From Streptomyces paludis (GTDB lineage Bacteria; Actinomycetota; Actinomycetes; Streptomycetales; Streptomycetaceae): DNA of 64,000 nucleotides. A program made the position numbers and the translations under genes. The notes beneath the pieces were generated by a model. It had not been told where the DNA came from, did no database searches, and was given only the letters and a program-made list of their open reading frames with translations. Positions 1 through 7,551 of this stretch are shown here, piece after piece. The first letter of the stretch is position 1, and every line of letters starts with the position of its first letter. The stretch is taken from assembly GCF_003344965.1 (NCBI RefSeq), contig NZ_CP031194.1, positions 5,022,001 to 5,086,000 on the forward strand. Reading direction: 5' to 3'.

Positions 1-460
1 GGTTCTGCCGGAGGTGACTCGGGGGGGCCGCCGGGGGCGCGGTCGCGCCGCGATGTGCCGCTTCCGGGGCAGCGCCGTACGCATGGCCCGTCCGGGCCGG
101 GGAGCCCGTCCGGCGGGACGGGGGGCGCGCAGCCGTTACGGAGCGCACCGCCGCTGGCCCAGCAGGAGCCGGGGGAGCGGGCTCGGGTGGCGGACATGCG
201 GCGTCGGTAGTCCGGGGTGCGACCGGGTCGCCTCCCGGCTGGGGGTCGTGGGGTTTGGACGGGTGCGGGGTGCGGCTGGTTCGTTTTGTGCCGGAGGCCG
301 GGGCACTCCGGAGGCGCATCCCCGGATGCATGATTTACGCCGCCGCGCGGCAGGGTTCTTCGACTGCGGACCGTACAGCGGCACAAATCACGCTCTACAT
401 CCGGGGACGTCACCTCCTGCGACCCCGGCCCCCTCCCGTCGGTGGACGGCCTGTGTCCAA

Positions 461-485
461 ACGTCCTGGGCTCAGCCCGAGACGT
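461..485 (-). terminator. Hairpin downstream of the TetR gene
   Basis: An imperfect inverted repeat (outer ACGTC/GACGT, inner GGGC/GCCC) lies just past the TetR stop codon on the minus strand. There is no U-tract, which is common for actinobacterial terminators. The rest of 1-500 shows no convincing gene. Confidence 0.4.
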
Positions 486-501
486 CCGGAACCCCAGGTT
501 C

Positions 502-1119
502 TTACCGCGTCGCAAGGCCCATCAGCGTCAGTTTCAGCAGGCGGTCCGCCACGTCCGGGTCGGACGGAGTCTGTTCCGCGGCCAGGGCGATCGCGTTGGT
601 GAGCTGGAGGAGGTCGTCGATGGAGACCTCGGGGCGTACATGGCCGGACTCCACCGCGCGGGCGAGGAGGCGGGCGCCGGCCTCGCGGAGGGGGGCGCAG
701 CACTCGAAGAGGGCTGAACTCGTGTCGTGGGACGCGGACATGAGGGCGCGGGAGAGGCCGCGGTACTCGCCGGCGTGGGTGACGATGGCGCCCAGCCACT
801 CGACCAGCGCCGTGCAGGGGCGGTCCGCCGCGGCCAGTTCGCGGGAGCGGGCCAGGAGTGTGGTGAGGGCTTCGCCGAAGACGGCGTTCATGAGGGCGTG
901 GCGGTTCGGGAAGTGGCGGTACAGCGTGCCGATGCCGACGCCCGCGCGGCGCGCGATGTCCTCCAGGGAGGCGTCCGTACCGTGCGCGGCGAAGCTGAGG
1001 CGGGCCTCGGTGAGCAGGCGGTCGTAGTTGCGGCGGGCGTCGGCGCGCATCGGCCGGGCCGGTGCTGTCGCCGGTGCCGGGGCCGGGCCGGTCGGCCTCG
1101 TTGCCGTGTTGCTCGCCAT
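502..1119 (-). CDS. TetR-family transcriptional regulator
   Basis: This 205-aa protein is a one-component repressor of the TetR type. After a short Ala/Pro-rich tail the DNA-binding domain begins; the helix-turn-helix is visible as SLEDIARRAGVGIGTLYRHF followed by PNRHALMNAVF, the family hallmark. The remaining ~130 residues are the variable ligand and dimerisation domain, so the effector cannot be read. The ATG at 1119 is chosen over one 14 codons upstream because a GGAGG sits at good spacing before it. It is co-oriented with accA2 and lies about 96 bp downstream of it, which is compatible with a role in acyl-CoA or fatty-acid sensing, but that is only inference from position. Confidence 0.9.
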   Translation of the reverse strand: MASNTATRPTGPAPAPATAPARPMRADARRNYDRLLTEARLSFAAHGTDASLEDIARRAGVGIGTLYRHFPNRHALMNAVFGEALTTLLARSRELAAADRPCTALVEWLGAIVTHAGEYRGLSRALMSASHDTSSALFECCAPLREAGARLLARAVESGHVRPEVSIDDLLQLTNAIALAAEQTPSDPDVADRLLKLTLMGLATR

Positions 1120-1215
1120 CGCGGTGCCTCCTGTCTCTCCCCGTGGCGTCCAGGATGCCACCGAGGCCCCGTCCGGTGGACCGGGCGGGGCCTCAGGGCC
1201 GTAGAAGGAAGAGCG

Positions 1216-2967
1216 TCAGCTCTTGATCTCGCAGATGGTGGCGCCGGACGTGAGGGAGGCGCCGACCTCGGCGCTCAGGCCCTTGACCGTGCCGGAGCGG
1301 TGCGCGTTGAGGGGCTGCTCCATCTTCATGGCTTCGAGGACGACGATGAGGTCGCCCTCCTTGACCTCCTGGCCCTCCTCGACGGCCACCTTGACGATGG
1401 TGCCCTGCATCGGGGAGGCGAGCGTGTCGCCGGAGGCCGCGGAGGCGGACTTCTTGGCGGCGCGCCGCTTCGGTTTGGCGCCGGCGGCGAGGCCGGTACG
1501 GGCCAGGGACATGCCGAGGCTGACCGGGAGGGAGACCTCCAGGCGCTTGCCGCCGACCTCGACCACGATGGTCTCGCGGCCGGACTCGTCCTCGTCGCTC
1601 TCACCGGGGACGGTGAACGCCGGGATCTCGTTGACGAACTCCGTCTCGATCCAGCGGGTGTGGACCGTGAACGGGTCGGCGGTGAAGGCGGGGTCGCTGA
1701 CCACGGCGCGGTGGAAGGGGATCGCGGTGGCCATGCCCTCGACGTTGAACTCGGCGAGGGCGCGGGCCGCGCGCTGGAGGGCCTGCTCGCGGGTGGCGCC
1801 GGTGACGATGAGCTTGGCCAGCAGCGAGTCCCAGGCGGGGCCGATGACCGAGCCGGACTCCACGCCCGCGTCCAGCCGGACGCCGGGGCCGGACGGCGGG
1901 GCGAAGACCGTCACCGTGCCGGGGGCCGGGAGGAAGCCGCGGCCCGGGTCCTCGCCGTTGATGCGGAACTCGAAGGAGTGGCCGCGTACGGCGGGGTCGC
2001 CGTAGCCCAGCTCCTCGCCGTCGGCGATACGGAACATCTCGCGGACGAGGTCGAGGCCGGTGACCTCCTCGGTGACCGGGTGCTCCACCTGGAGGCGGGT
2101 GTTGACCTCAAGGAAGGAGATCGTGCCGTCCTGGCCGACGAGGAACTCGACCGTGCCGGCGCCGACATAGTCGGCCTCGCGCAGGATCGCCTTCGAGGCG
2201 GCGTACAGCTCGGCGTTCTGCGCCTCGGTGAGGAACGGCGCGGGGGCCTCCTCGACCAGCTTCTGGTGGCGGCGCTGGAGCGAGCAGTCGCGGGTGGAGA
2301 CGACGACGACGTTGCCGTGCGAGTCGGCCAGGCACTGGGTCTCGACGTGCCGGGGGCGGTCGAGGTAGCGCTCCACGAAGCACTCGCCGCGGCCGAAGGC
2401 GGCGACGGCCTCGCGGACCGCCGAGTCATACAGCTCGGGGATCTCTTCGAGCGTACGGGCGACCTTGAGGCCGCGTCCGCCACCGCCGAAGGCGGCCTTG
2501 ATGGCGATCGGCAGGCCGTGCTGCTCGGCGAACGCGACGACCTCGGCGGAGCCGGAGACCGGGTCGGGGGTGCCCGCGACCAGCGGGGCGCCGGCGCGCT
2601 GGGCGATGTGCCGGGCGGCGACCTTGTCGCCGAGGTCGCGGATGGCCTGCGGGGGCGGGCCGATCCAGATCAGGTCCGCGTCCAGTACGGCCTGGGCGAA
2701 CTCGGCGTTCTCGGACAGGAAGCCGTAGCCGGGGTGGATCGCGTCCGCCCCCGAGTCCTTGGCAGCCTGGAGCACCTTCGCGATGTCCAGATAGCTGGCC
2801 GCCGGGGTGTCACCGCCCAGGGCGAACGCCTCGTCTGCCGCGCGGACATGCAGGGCGTCCCGGTCCGGGTCGGCGTAGACGGCTACGCTTCCGATCCCGG
2901 CGTCCCGGCAGGCCCGGGCAACGCGGACAGCGATTTCGCCACGGTTGGCGATGAGCACCTTGCGCAC
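1216..2967 (-). CDS. accA2: Acyl-CoA carboxylase alpha subunit (biotin carboxylase + BCCP)
   Basis: A 583-aa biotinylated subunit that carboxylates its own biotin with ATP and bicarbonate and passes the carboxyl group to a beta subunit such as PccB. It starts with the biotin-carboxylase N-terminal domain ([20 protein letters not shown]), followed by an ATP-grasp region with the glycine-rich loop FGGGGRGLK, the [16 protein letters not shown] motif, and the C-terminal carboxylase domain. A basic Ala/Lys linker leads to a biotinyl domain with [10 protein letters not shown]; the biotinylated lysine is about residue 548. The GTG at 2967 follows GAGGAGGGAG and matches the family length; a 45-codon N-terminal extension to 3102 has no family similarity. 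The partner subunits (accE, pccB) and birA are only 7-8 kb away. Confidence 0.96.
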   Translation of the reverse strand: MRKVLIANRGEIAVRVARACRDAGIGSVAVYADPDRDALHVRAADEAFALGGDTPAASYLDIAKVLQAAKDSGADAIHPGYGFLSENAEFAQAVLDADLIWIGPPPQAIRDLGDKVAARHIAQRAGAPLVAGTPDPVSGSAEVVAFAEQHGLPIAIKAAFGGGGRGLKVARTLEEIPELYDSAVREAVAAFGRGECFVERYLDRPRHVETQCLADSHGNVVVVSTRDCSLQRRHQKLVEEAPAPFLTEAQNAELYAASKAILREADYVGAGTVEFLVGQDGTISFLEVNTRLQVEHPVTEEVTGLDLVREMFRIADGEELGYGDPAVRGHSFEFRINGEDPGRGFLPAPGTVTVFAPPSGPGVRLDAGVESGSVIGPAWDSLLAKLIVTGATREQALQRAARALAEFNVEGMATAIPFHRAVVSDPAFTADPFTVHTRWIETEFVNEIPAFTVPGESDEDESGRETIVVEVGGKRLEVSLPVSLGMSLARTGLAAGAKPKRRAAKKSASAASGDTLASPMQGTIVKVAVEEGQEVKEGDLIVVLEAMKMEQPLNAHRSGTVKGLSAEVGASLTSGATICEIKS

Positions 2968-3291
2968 GATGGCTCCCTCCTCGAAACAAGTTGAGTTTAG
3001 GGACTGCCGACACGCCCTTCTGGCCTGTCCCCCATGTTGACGCAGATTGCGCGGAGCGCGGTCAGGACCTGGCTCGCGGCGCGAAATCCCTTGTGACACC
3101 ACGGTACGCCGGGATCCTTTGTCGCACAGTAGCGCTCGAATGTGGTCCAGCTCTCTGTCCGAGTGCCCCTCGGCGGATCACGATTCTTTGTGGGGTCCCT
3201 ACGAATGGCGGAATGATTTTTTGCCCCGGTGCCGGTCCGGTGCCGGGCGGTGCGGCCCGCTGCCCAGCCCGTGCCGGAGAGTGGGGGCGCG
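2968..3291. other. Noncoding region upstream of accA2
   Basis: No convincing gene is present in these 324 bp. On the minus strand a TAAACT box (2992-2997) precedes the GAGGAGG ribosome binding site of accA2 and may be its -10 element; no clear -35 is visible. The rest is the space between the accA2 start and the maf stop. Confidence 0.4.
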
Positions 3292-3903
3292 TCAGGCCCA
3301 GAGGTCGGTGATTCCCACCCCGTGCTCGGCCAGGAGCCGGCGCAGCAGCGGCAGCGACAGACCGATGACATTGCCGTGGCTGCCCTCGACGGAGTCCACG
3401 AACGGTGCCGAGCGGCCGTCGAGGGTGAAGGCGCCCGCGACATGGAGCGGTTCGCCGGAGGCGACGTACGCGGCGATCTCGGCGTCGGTCGGCTCGCCGA
3501 AGCGGACGGTGGTCGAGGCGGTCTCGCCGACGCGGCGGCCGGTCGCGTTGTCGATGACGCAGTGGCCCGTACGGAGCACACCCGCGCGGCCGCGCATGGA
3601 CTTCCAGCGGGCGGTGGCCTCCTCGGCGTCGGCCGGCTTGCCGAGCGCCTCGCCGTCGAGTTCGAGGACGGAGTCGCAGCCGACGACGAGGGCGCCGGCG
3701 GTCTCTTCGAGCGCGGCCACGGCGGTCGCCTTGGCCTCGGCGAGTACGAGCGCGAGTGCGGCGGGGGTGGCGGCGGTCAGCGCGTCCTCGTCCACCCCGC
3801 TGACGATCACCTCGGGGGCGAGCCCGGCCTGCCGGAGCAGTCCGAGACGGGCGGGCGAGGCGGAGGCCAGGACGAGACGGCGGCGGAGCGGTTCGGCGGT
3901 CAT
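3292..3903 (-). CDS. maf: Maf-like nucleoside triphosphate pyrophosphatase
   Basis: A 203-aa Maf/HAM1-superfamily enzyme that hydrolyses non-canonical or modified nucleoside triphosphates to monophosphates and is linked to septum control. The N-terminal [18 protein letters not shown] matches the Maf nucleotide-binding loop (SxSxxR); [18 protein letters not shown] carries the catalytic acidic residue and substrate loop; [12 protein letters not shown] is the conserved C-terminal signature. The start at 3903 is preferred to the ATG at 3912 because a TACGAT box ends exactly 7 nt before it, implying a leaderless transcript. It follows the mmpB-like gene on the same strand, next to acyl-CoA carboxylase genes. 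Confidence 0.93.
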   Translation of the reverse strand: MTAEPLRRRLVLASASPARLGLLRQAGLAPEVIVSGVDEDALTAATPAALALVLAEAKATAVAALEETAGALVVGCDSVLELDGEALGKPADAEEATARWKSMRGRAGVLRTGHCVIDNATGRRVGETASTTVRFGEPTDAEIAAYVASGEPLHVAGAFTLDGRSAPFVDSVEGSHGNVIGLSLPLLRRLLAEHGVGITDLWA

Positions 3904-3910
3904 ACCGGTC

Positions 3911-3916
3911 ATCGTA
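3911..3916 (-). promoter_or_regulatory. -10 box (TACGAT) of leaderless maf
   Basis: TACGAT on the minus strand ends 7 nt before the ATG at 3903, so transcription should begin at or next to the start codon. No Shine-Dalgarno sequence is visible. Confidence 0.5.
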
Positions 3917-3979
3917 GGACGCGGGGGTACGGGGCCGGCCGGGCGGGCGTGCGGGGGCGGCGGAGCCTCGGTCGCCCGT

Positions 3980-4108
3980 TCAGATGAAGCCCAGGATGAT
4001 CATGCCCGCCACGATGGCGAGGGCGAGCAGGATGCCTGCGCGGCGCATCATGAACTGTGCGTCGCGCAGCTCCTGCGGGGGCTGATTCTCAGGGTCGGAC
4101 CACAACAT
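3980..4108 (-). CDS. mmpB: 42-aa membrane protein, MmpB-like
   Basis: A very short gene starting [18 protein letters not shown], with a soluble acidic N-terminus of ~18 residues, MMRR, and a single hydrophobic helix ([19 protein letters not shown]) running to the C-terminus. GGAGG lies about 10 nt upstream of the ATG. Size, the N-terminal MLWSDPEN motif and the position beside maf and the carboxylase genes match what I remember as the morphogenic membrane protein MmpB of Streptomyces; this was not checked by search. A topology with the C-terminal end in or across the membrane is inferred. It lies 76 bp upstream of the maf start, on the same strand. Confidence 0.85.
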   Translation of the reverse strand: MLWSDPENQPPQELRDAQFMMRRAGILLALAIVAGMIILGFI

Positions 4109-4190
4109 GCCTTTGATCCTCCGGCGCGGTCGGCGTGGATGCCTGAGTACCCGTACTCAAGAGTTGTTCAGGAGTGCACCGGTCGTCCGC

Positions 4191-5699
4191 TCAGCGGCCA
4201 CTCGTTCCGGCGCCGATCGCGGGCCGCGGGCGGGGTTCCGGGCCGCGGCCCTGACGGCCTTGGCGGCCCCGGCGGCCCTGGCGCCCCGGGCGGCCGGGCC
4301 GGCCGGGCGAGCGGCGCGTCGGGGTGGACGGGACGCCCTGGAGCCGGATGACCGCCTGGAGGCCGCCGCCCTGGGCGGGCAGCAGGATCGCCTCGCCGCC
4401 GCCGGCCAGCGTCAGGCGCTGGACCAGGGAGAGGCCCAGGCCCGTACCGCCCTTGGGGGCGTCCGGCGCGCGCCAGAAGCGGTCGAAGGCGCGGCGGCGC
4501 TGCTCGGCCGTCATCCCCGGCCCCTGGTCCACGACGCTCAGCTCCGCGCCGGTGGAGGTCGGCCGCAGGACCACGGTCACCGAGCCGTTGATGAAGGAGA
4601 CGCGCAGCGCGTTGGAGAGCAGGTTGTCCAGGATCTGTTCGACCGCGCCGGGGACGGCCAGCGCCGGGCCGACCGTCTCGCCCGCCAGGAGCAGCCGTAC
4701 GCCCTGCTGCTCGTACAGGCCGTGCCACGCCGTGAGGCGCTCCCGTACCACCGCTTCCAGATCGACCGGCTCCGGCGTGAGCGCGGTCTCCTCCATCCGG
4801 GCGAGCGCCAGCAGCCCTTCGACCATCCGGGCCAGCCGGTCGGTCTCGGTCATCGCCGCAGTCAGGTTCGGACGCAGATGGGGCGGTACGTCGATCTCCA
4901 GGTTGTCCAGCCGCAGCCGCAGCGCCGCCAGCGGGGTCTTCAGCTGGTGGGACGCCTCGCCCGCGAAGGCGCTCTGGGAGGCGAGCAGGTGTTCCAGCAG
5001 CGCGGCCGTCCGGTTGAACGTCGCGGCCAGCCGCCGTACCTCGGGCGGCCCCTTGGTGACGGAGGCCGGGCTGGTGAGGCTGCCGCTCGCCAGCGTGCGG
5101 GCGGCGCGCTCCAGTTCGAGGATGGGCCTGCCTATCCAGCGGGTCAGGACGAGCGCCACCACGGCGACGCCCACCAGCACCCCGAGCCCGCCCAGCGCCA
5201 GCGTCAGCCACACCCGGTGGACATCGTCGGCGACCGTGTCGGTGGGCACCGCCAGCCGTACCGCGCCCTGGAGCTGTCCGTCGTGGCGCACCGGCACGGC
5301 GACCGACAGCCAGCTGACGCCGCCGACGGTGGTCGTACGGACATCGGCGCCGGCGCCGCCGCGCAGCGCGTCGACGACCTCCGGCAGTTCGGCGAGGCCC
5401 TCCCGCTCCTGGGCGGTGAGCCCGTGGGAGGAGTAGAGCAGCGCGCCCCGGGGGCCGACGACGAAGATCTGGCCGCCGATCCGGGTGGCGCACGCCGTGA
5501 CATGCGTGGCGAGGTCGTCCGGCCGCCCGTACGCGAGGGAGAGCGCGGCGTAGTCGGCGACCGACTCGGCCTCCTGGTGGGCCGCGTTGGTGGCGCGGTC
5601 CCGCTCGGCGCCGCTGTAGACGTACCCGAGCGGGATCTCCAGGCAGACGAGGACCAGCGCGGCCAGCGTCAGATAGCTGAGGAGCAGTCGGCGCGTCAC
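4191..5699 (-). CDS. Two-component sensor histidine kinase
   Basis: A 502-aa membrane kinase. TM1 lies near residues 7-27, followed by a ~125-residue extracytoplasmic sensor region, TM2 (LALGGLGVLVGVAVVALVL), a HAMP segment, the dimerisation/phosphoacceptor box SHQLKTPLAALRLRLDNL, an N-box (ILDNLLSNALR), a G1 box (DQGPG) and a G2 box (GGTGLGLSLV). The GTG start overlaps the response-regulator stop as GTGA, so the pair is translationally coupled. The last ~40 residues are unusual: a collagen-like PGRPGRPGRQGRRGRQGR stretch followed by a basic/proline tail, encoded by a GC-rich repeat at about 4240-4310. The signal sensed is unknown. Confidence 0.93.
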   Translation of the reverse strand: MTRRLLLSYLTLAALVLVCLEIPLGYVYSGAERDRATNAAHQEAESVADYAALSLAYGRPDDLATHVTACATRIGGQIFVVGPRGALLYSSHGLTAQEREGLAELPEVVDALRGGAGADVRTTTVGGVSWLSVAVPVRHDGQLQGAVRLAVPTDTVADDVHRVWLTLALGGLGVLVGVAVVALVLTRWIGRPILELERAARTLASGSLTSPASVTKGPPEVRRLAATFNRTAALLEHLLASQSAFAGEASHQLKTPLAALRLRLDNLEIDVPPHLRPNLTAAMTETDRLARMVEGLLALARMEETALTPEPVDLEAVVRERLTAWHGLYEQQGVRLLLAGETVGPALAVPGAVEQILDNLLSNALRVSFINGSVTVVLRPTSTGAELSVVDQGPGMTAEQRRRAFDRFWRAPDAPKGGTGLGLSLVQRLTLAGGGEAILLPAQGGGLQAVIRLQGVPSTPTRRSPGRPGRPGRQGRRGRQGRQGRGPEPRPRPAIGAGTSGR

Positions 5700-6640
5700 C
5701 GGAGCGCGTCGCTGCTGGTGCGGACCGCGAGGCGCAGACCCACCCCGCGCAGCGTCTGGATCCACGCCGGGTCGCCCAACTTGCGCCGCAGCGTGGCGAC
5801 ATGGACGTCCAGCGTCTTGGTCGGACCGTGGAAGTGCGGATCCCAGACCCGGTCCAGGATCTGCTGGCGCGAGTAGACCGCGCCCGGGTCCTCGGTCAGC
5901 AGCGCCAGCAGGTCGAACTCCTTGGGCGTGAGCGGGATCTGCCGCTCCCCGACCCAGACCTGGCGGGTGCGGCGGTCGACGATCAGCGCTCCGGTGGGGG
6001 AGGTCGGGTCGGGATCGGGGGCAGGCTCGGGGGCGGGATCGGGGGCGCGCAGAGGTGCGGACCGGGGGGTCGACAGGGGTACGGGTATGGGGAAGCCCAC
6101 CGGGTCCTGTGCGCCGAACGCCGGTCCGAAACCGAAGCCGGCGGCCGGGGCCGGTGTCGGTGCCTGGAACGGTGTCGGCGCCGGTGCTGGGATCGGTGTC
6201 GGCAGCGGTGCCTGGAGCGGGCCCGGGTCGGTGCCGAACCCCGGCGGCGGGCCGAAGCCGTCCGGTGTGCCGAAGCCCGCCGGCACACCGCTGCGGCGCG
6301 TCACCGCGCGGATCCGGGCGATCAACTCCCGTACGCTGAACGGCTTCGCGAGATAGTCGTCGGCGCCCAGCTCCAGCCCCAGGACCCGGTCGGCCTCCGT
6401 GCCGCGCGCCGTGAGCATGATGATCGGCACGCCCGAGACCCGCCGGATGCCCCGGCAGACGTCGATGCCGTCCATGTCCGGCAGCCCCAGATCGAGCAGC
6501 ACGATATCGCCGTACGGGCCACGCAGCCCGGCCGCGCCGGTGGCCGCCCGGTCCACCGTCAGACCGTATCGGCCGAGCCCCTCGGCCAGGGGTTCGGCGA
6601 TGGTCTCGTCGTCCTCGATGAGCAAGGCCCGAAGGGTCAT
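5696..6640 (-). CDS. OmpR/PhoB-family response regulator with very long linker
   Basis: A 314-aa DNA-binding regulator paired with the adjacent kinase. The receiver domain (1-116) has acidic residues D10/D11, phospho-acceptor D50 (IVLLDLGLPDMDG), T77 and K99 (DYLAKPF). The winged-helix effector (about 217-314) contains LTPKEFDLLALL and TLDVHVATLRRKLG, typical of OmpR proteins. Between them lie ~100 residues rich in Pro, Ala, Gly and Phe, about ten times the usual linker, which explains the length against the usual 220-240 aa. Start 6640 begins MTLRALLIEDD; an upstream ATG lacks family similarity. It shares a promoter region with the divergent carbonic anhydrase. Confidence 0.93.
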   Translation of the reverse strand: MTLRALLIEDDETIAEPLAEGLGRYGLTVDRAATGAAGLRGPYGDIVLLDLGLPDMDGIDVCRGIRRVSGVPIIMLTARGTEADRVLGLELGADDYLAKPFSVRELIARIRAVTRRSGVPAGFGTPDGFGPPPGFGTDPGPLQAPLPTPIPAPAPTPFQAPTPAPAAGFGFGPAFGAQDPVGFPIPVPLSTPRSAPLRAPDPAPEPAPDPDPTSPTGALIVDRRTRQVWVGERQIPLTPKEFDLLALLTEDPGAVYSRQQILDRVWDPHFHGPTKTLDVHVATLRRKLGDPAWIQTLRGVGLRLAVRTSSDALR

Positions 6641-6888
6641 TGAGTTCCGTTTCTCCCTGAATCCGGACACCGCGAATTCCCCGGGTCCCGGACCCGGGGA
6701 GCACACCGTACAGTGAATTCACTGAAGGTGCCCGTATTCACCGGCACTGGGATCCGGATCACAGGATAGAGGCCACTCGGGCCAAATTCTTCCTGAGGTT
6801 TAGTGTTCTTCTAACCTTCGCCTTGCCCGGTCGTCCCTACGGTGTGGAAGCAGGTCCTGGCCGCAGCCACACCGTTGGAGGAGGCACC
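6641..6888. promoter_or_regulatory. Divergent promoter region with three palindromes
   Basis: The spacer between the response regulator and the carbonic anhydrase holds a GC-rich hairpin at 6679-6699 (CCCCGGGTC/GACCCGGGG) that would lie in the regulator's 5' UTR, a perfect 14-bp palindrome CAGTGAATTCACTG at 6711-6724, and an imperfect AT-richer palindrome at 6796-6817 (AGGTTTAG/TCTAACCT). TACGGT near 6838 is a plausible -10 for the carbonic anhydrase. These are candidate operators, possibly for the response regulator itself. Confidence 0.45.
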
Positions 6889-7551
6889 ATGAAGGCACTG
6901 CTCGACCGCGCCCGATCGTTCCGGCGCAGGGTGGATTTCGAGAGCGACGCATACCGGAAACTGGCCGAAGGTCAATTTCCGGAGGCGCTCTTCGTCGCCT
7001 GTTCCGATTCTCGGGTGATTCCGGCACTGATCACCGGTGCGCGACCCGGCGAGGTATTCGAAATGCGCAATGCGGGCAACATCGTGCCGCCCCACCGGCC
7101 CTGCGCGGTGTCCGGGGAGGCAGCCACCATCGAGTACGCGCTGGAAGTGCTGGATGTTCAGGACATCGTCGTCTGCGGCCACTCGCACTGTGGTGCGATG
7201 GGCGCGCTGGCCTCCGGCAAGGATCTCTCCGGGCTGCCCGGGGTCGGCGCCTGGCTGGAGGTCGCCCGGCCGGGGCTCGCCTCCGTACTCGAACGGCCCG
7301 TGCCCGGCGACGGCGGGATCATGGGCGGAGCTACGGGCCAAACCCCGGGCGAACCCGGATCCGCGCTGGTCACCGAGCTGGCGCAGCTGAACGTACGGGT
7401 GCAGCTGGCCGCCCTGCGCGAGTACCCGGCCGCCCGGCGGCGGCTGGCCGAGGGACGGCTGCGGCTGCACGGCTGGTACTACGAGGTGGACACCGGCGAG
7501 GTGTGGGAGCTGGACGAGAGCGACAACAGCTTTCTGGTGCACGCGTGCTGA
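6889..7551 (+). CDS. Beta-class carbonic anhydrase
   Basis: A 220-aa zinc enzyme interconverting CO2 and bicarbonate in the cytosol. The motifs are complete: C38-S-D40-S-R42 (CSDSR) and H98-S-H-C101 (GHSHCG) supply the zinc ligands and the Asp/Arg dyad. The fold continues through MRNAGNIV and the C-terminal LHGWYYEVDTGEVWELD. The ATG at 6889 follows GGAGGAGG at good spacing; the upstream ATG at 6823 is not supported. Its last codons overlap the GTG start of the SulP transporter (GTGCTGA), so the two are probably made together and act on the same ion. Confidence 0.96.
   Translation: MKALLDRARSFRRRVDFESDAYRKLAEGQFPEALFVACSDSRVIPALITGARPGEVFEMRNAGNIVPPHRPCAVSGEAATIEYALEVLDVQDIVVCGHSHCGAMGALASGKDLSGLPGVGAWLEVARPGLASVLERPVPGDGGIMGGATGQTPGEPGSALVTELAQLNVRVQLAALREYPAARRRLAEGRLRLHGWYYEVDTGEVWELDESDNSFLVHAC

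Noticed and set aside
1..413. A minus-strand GTG frame from 413 open to the window edge
   Set aside because: Codon use is not Streptomyces-like, the binding site overlaps the GTG itself, and no domain is visible; a truncated real gene cannot be fully excluded.
2968..3102. A 45-codon N-terminal extension of accA2
   Set aside because: It lacks family similarity and the GTG at 2967 has a good ribosome binding site.
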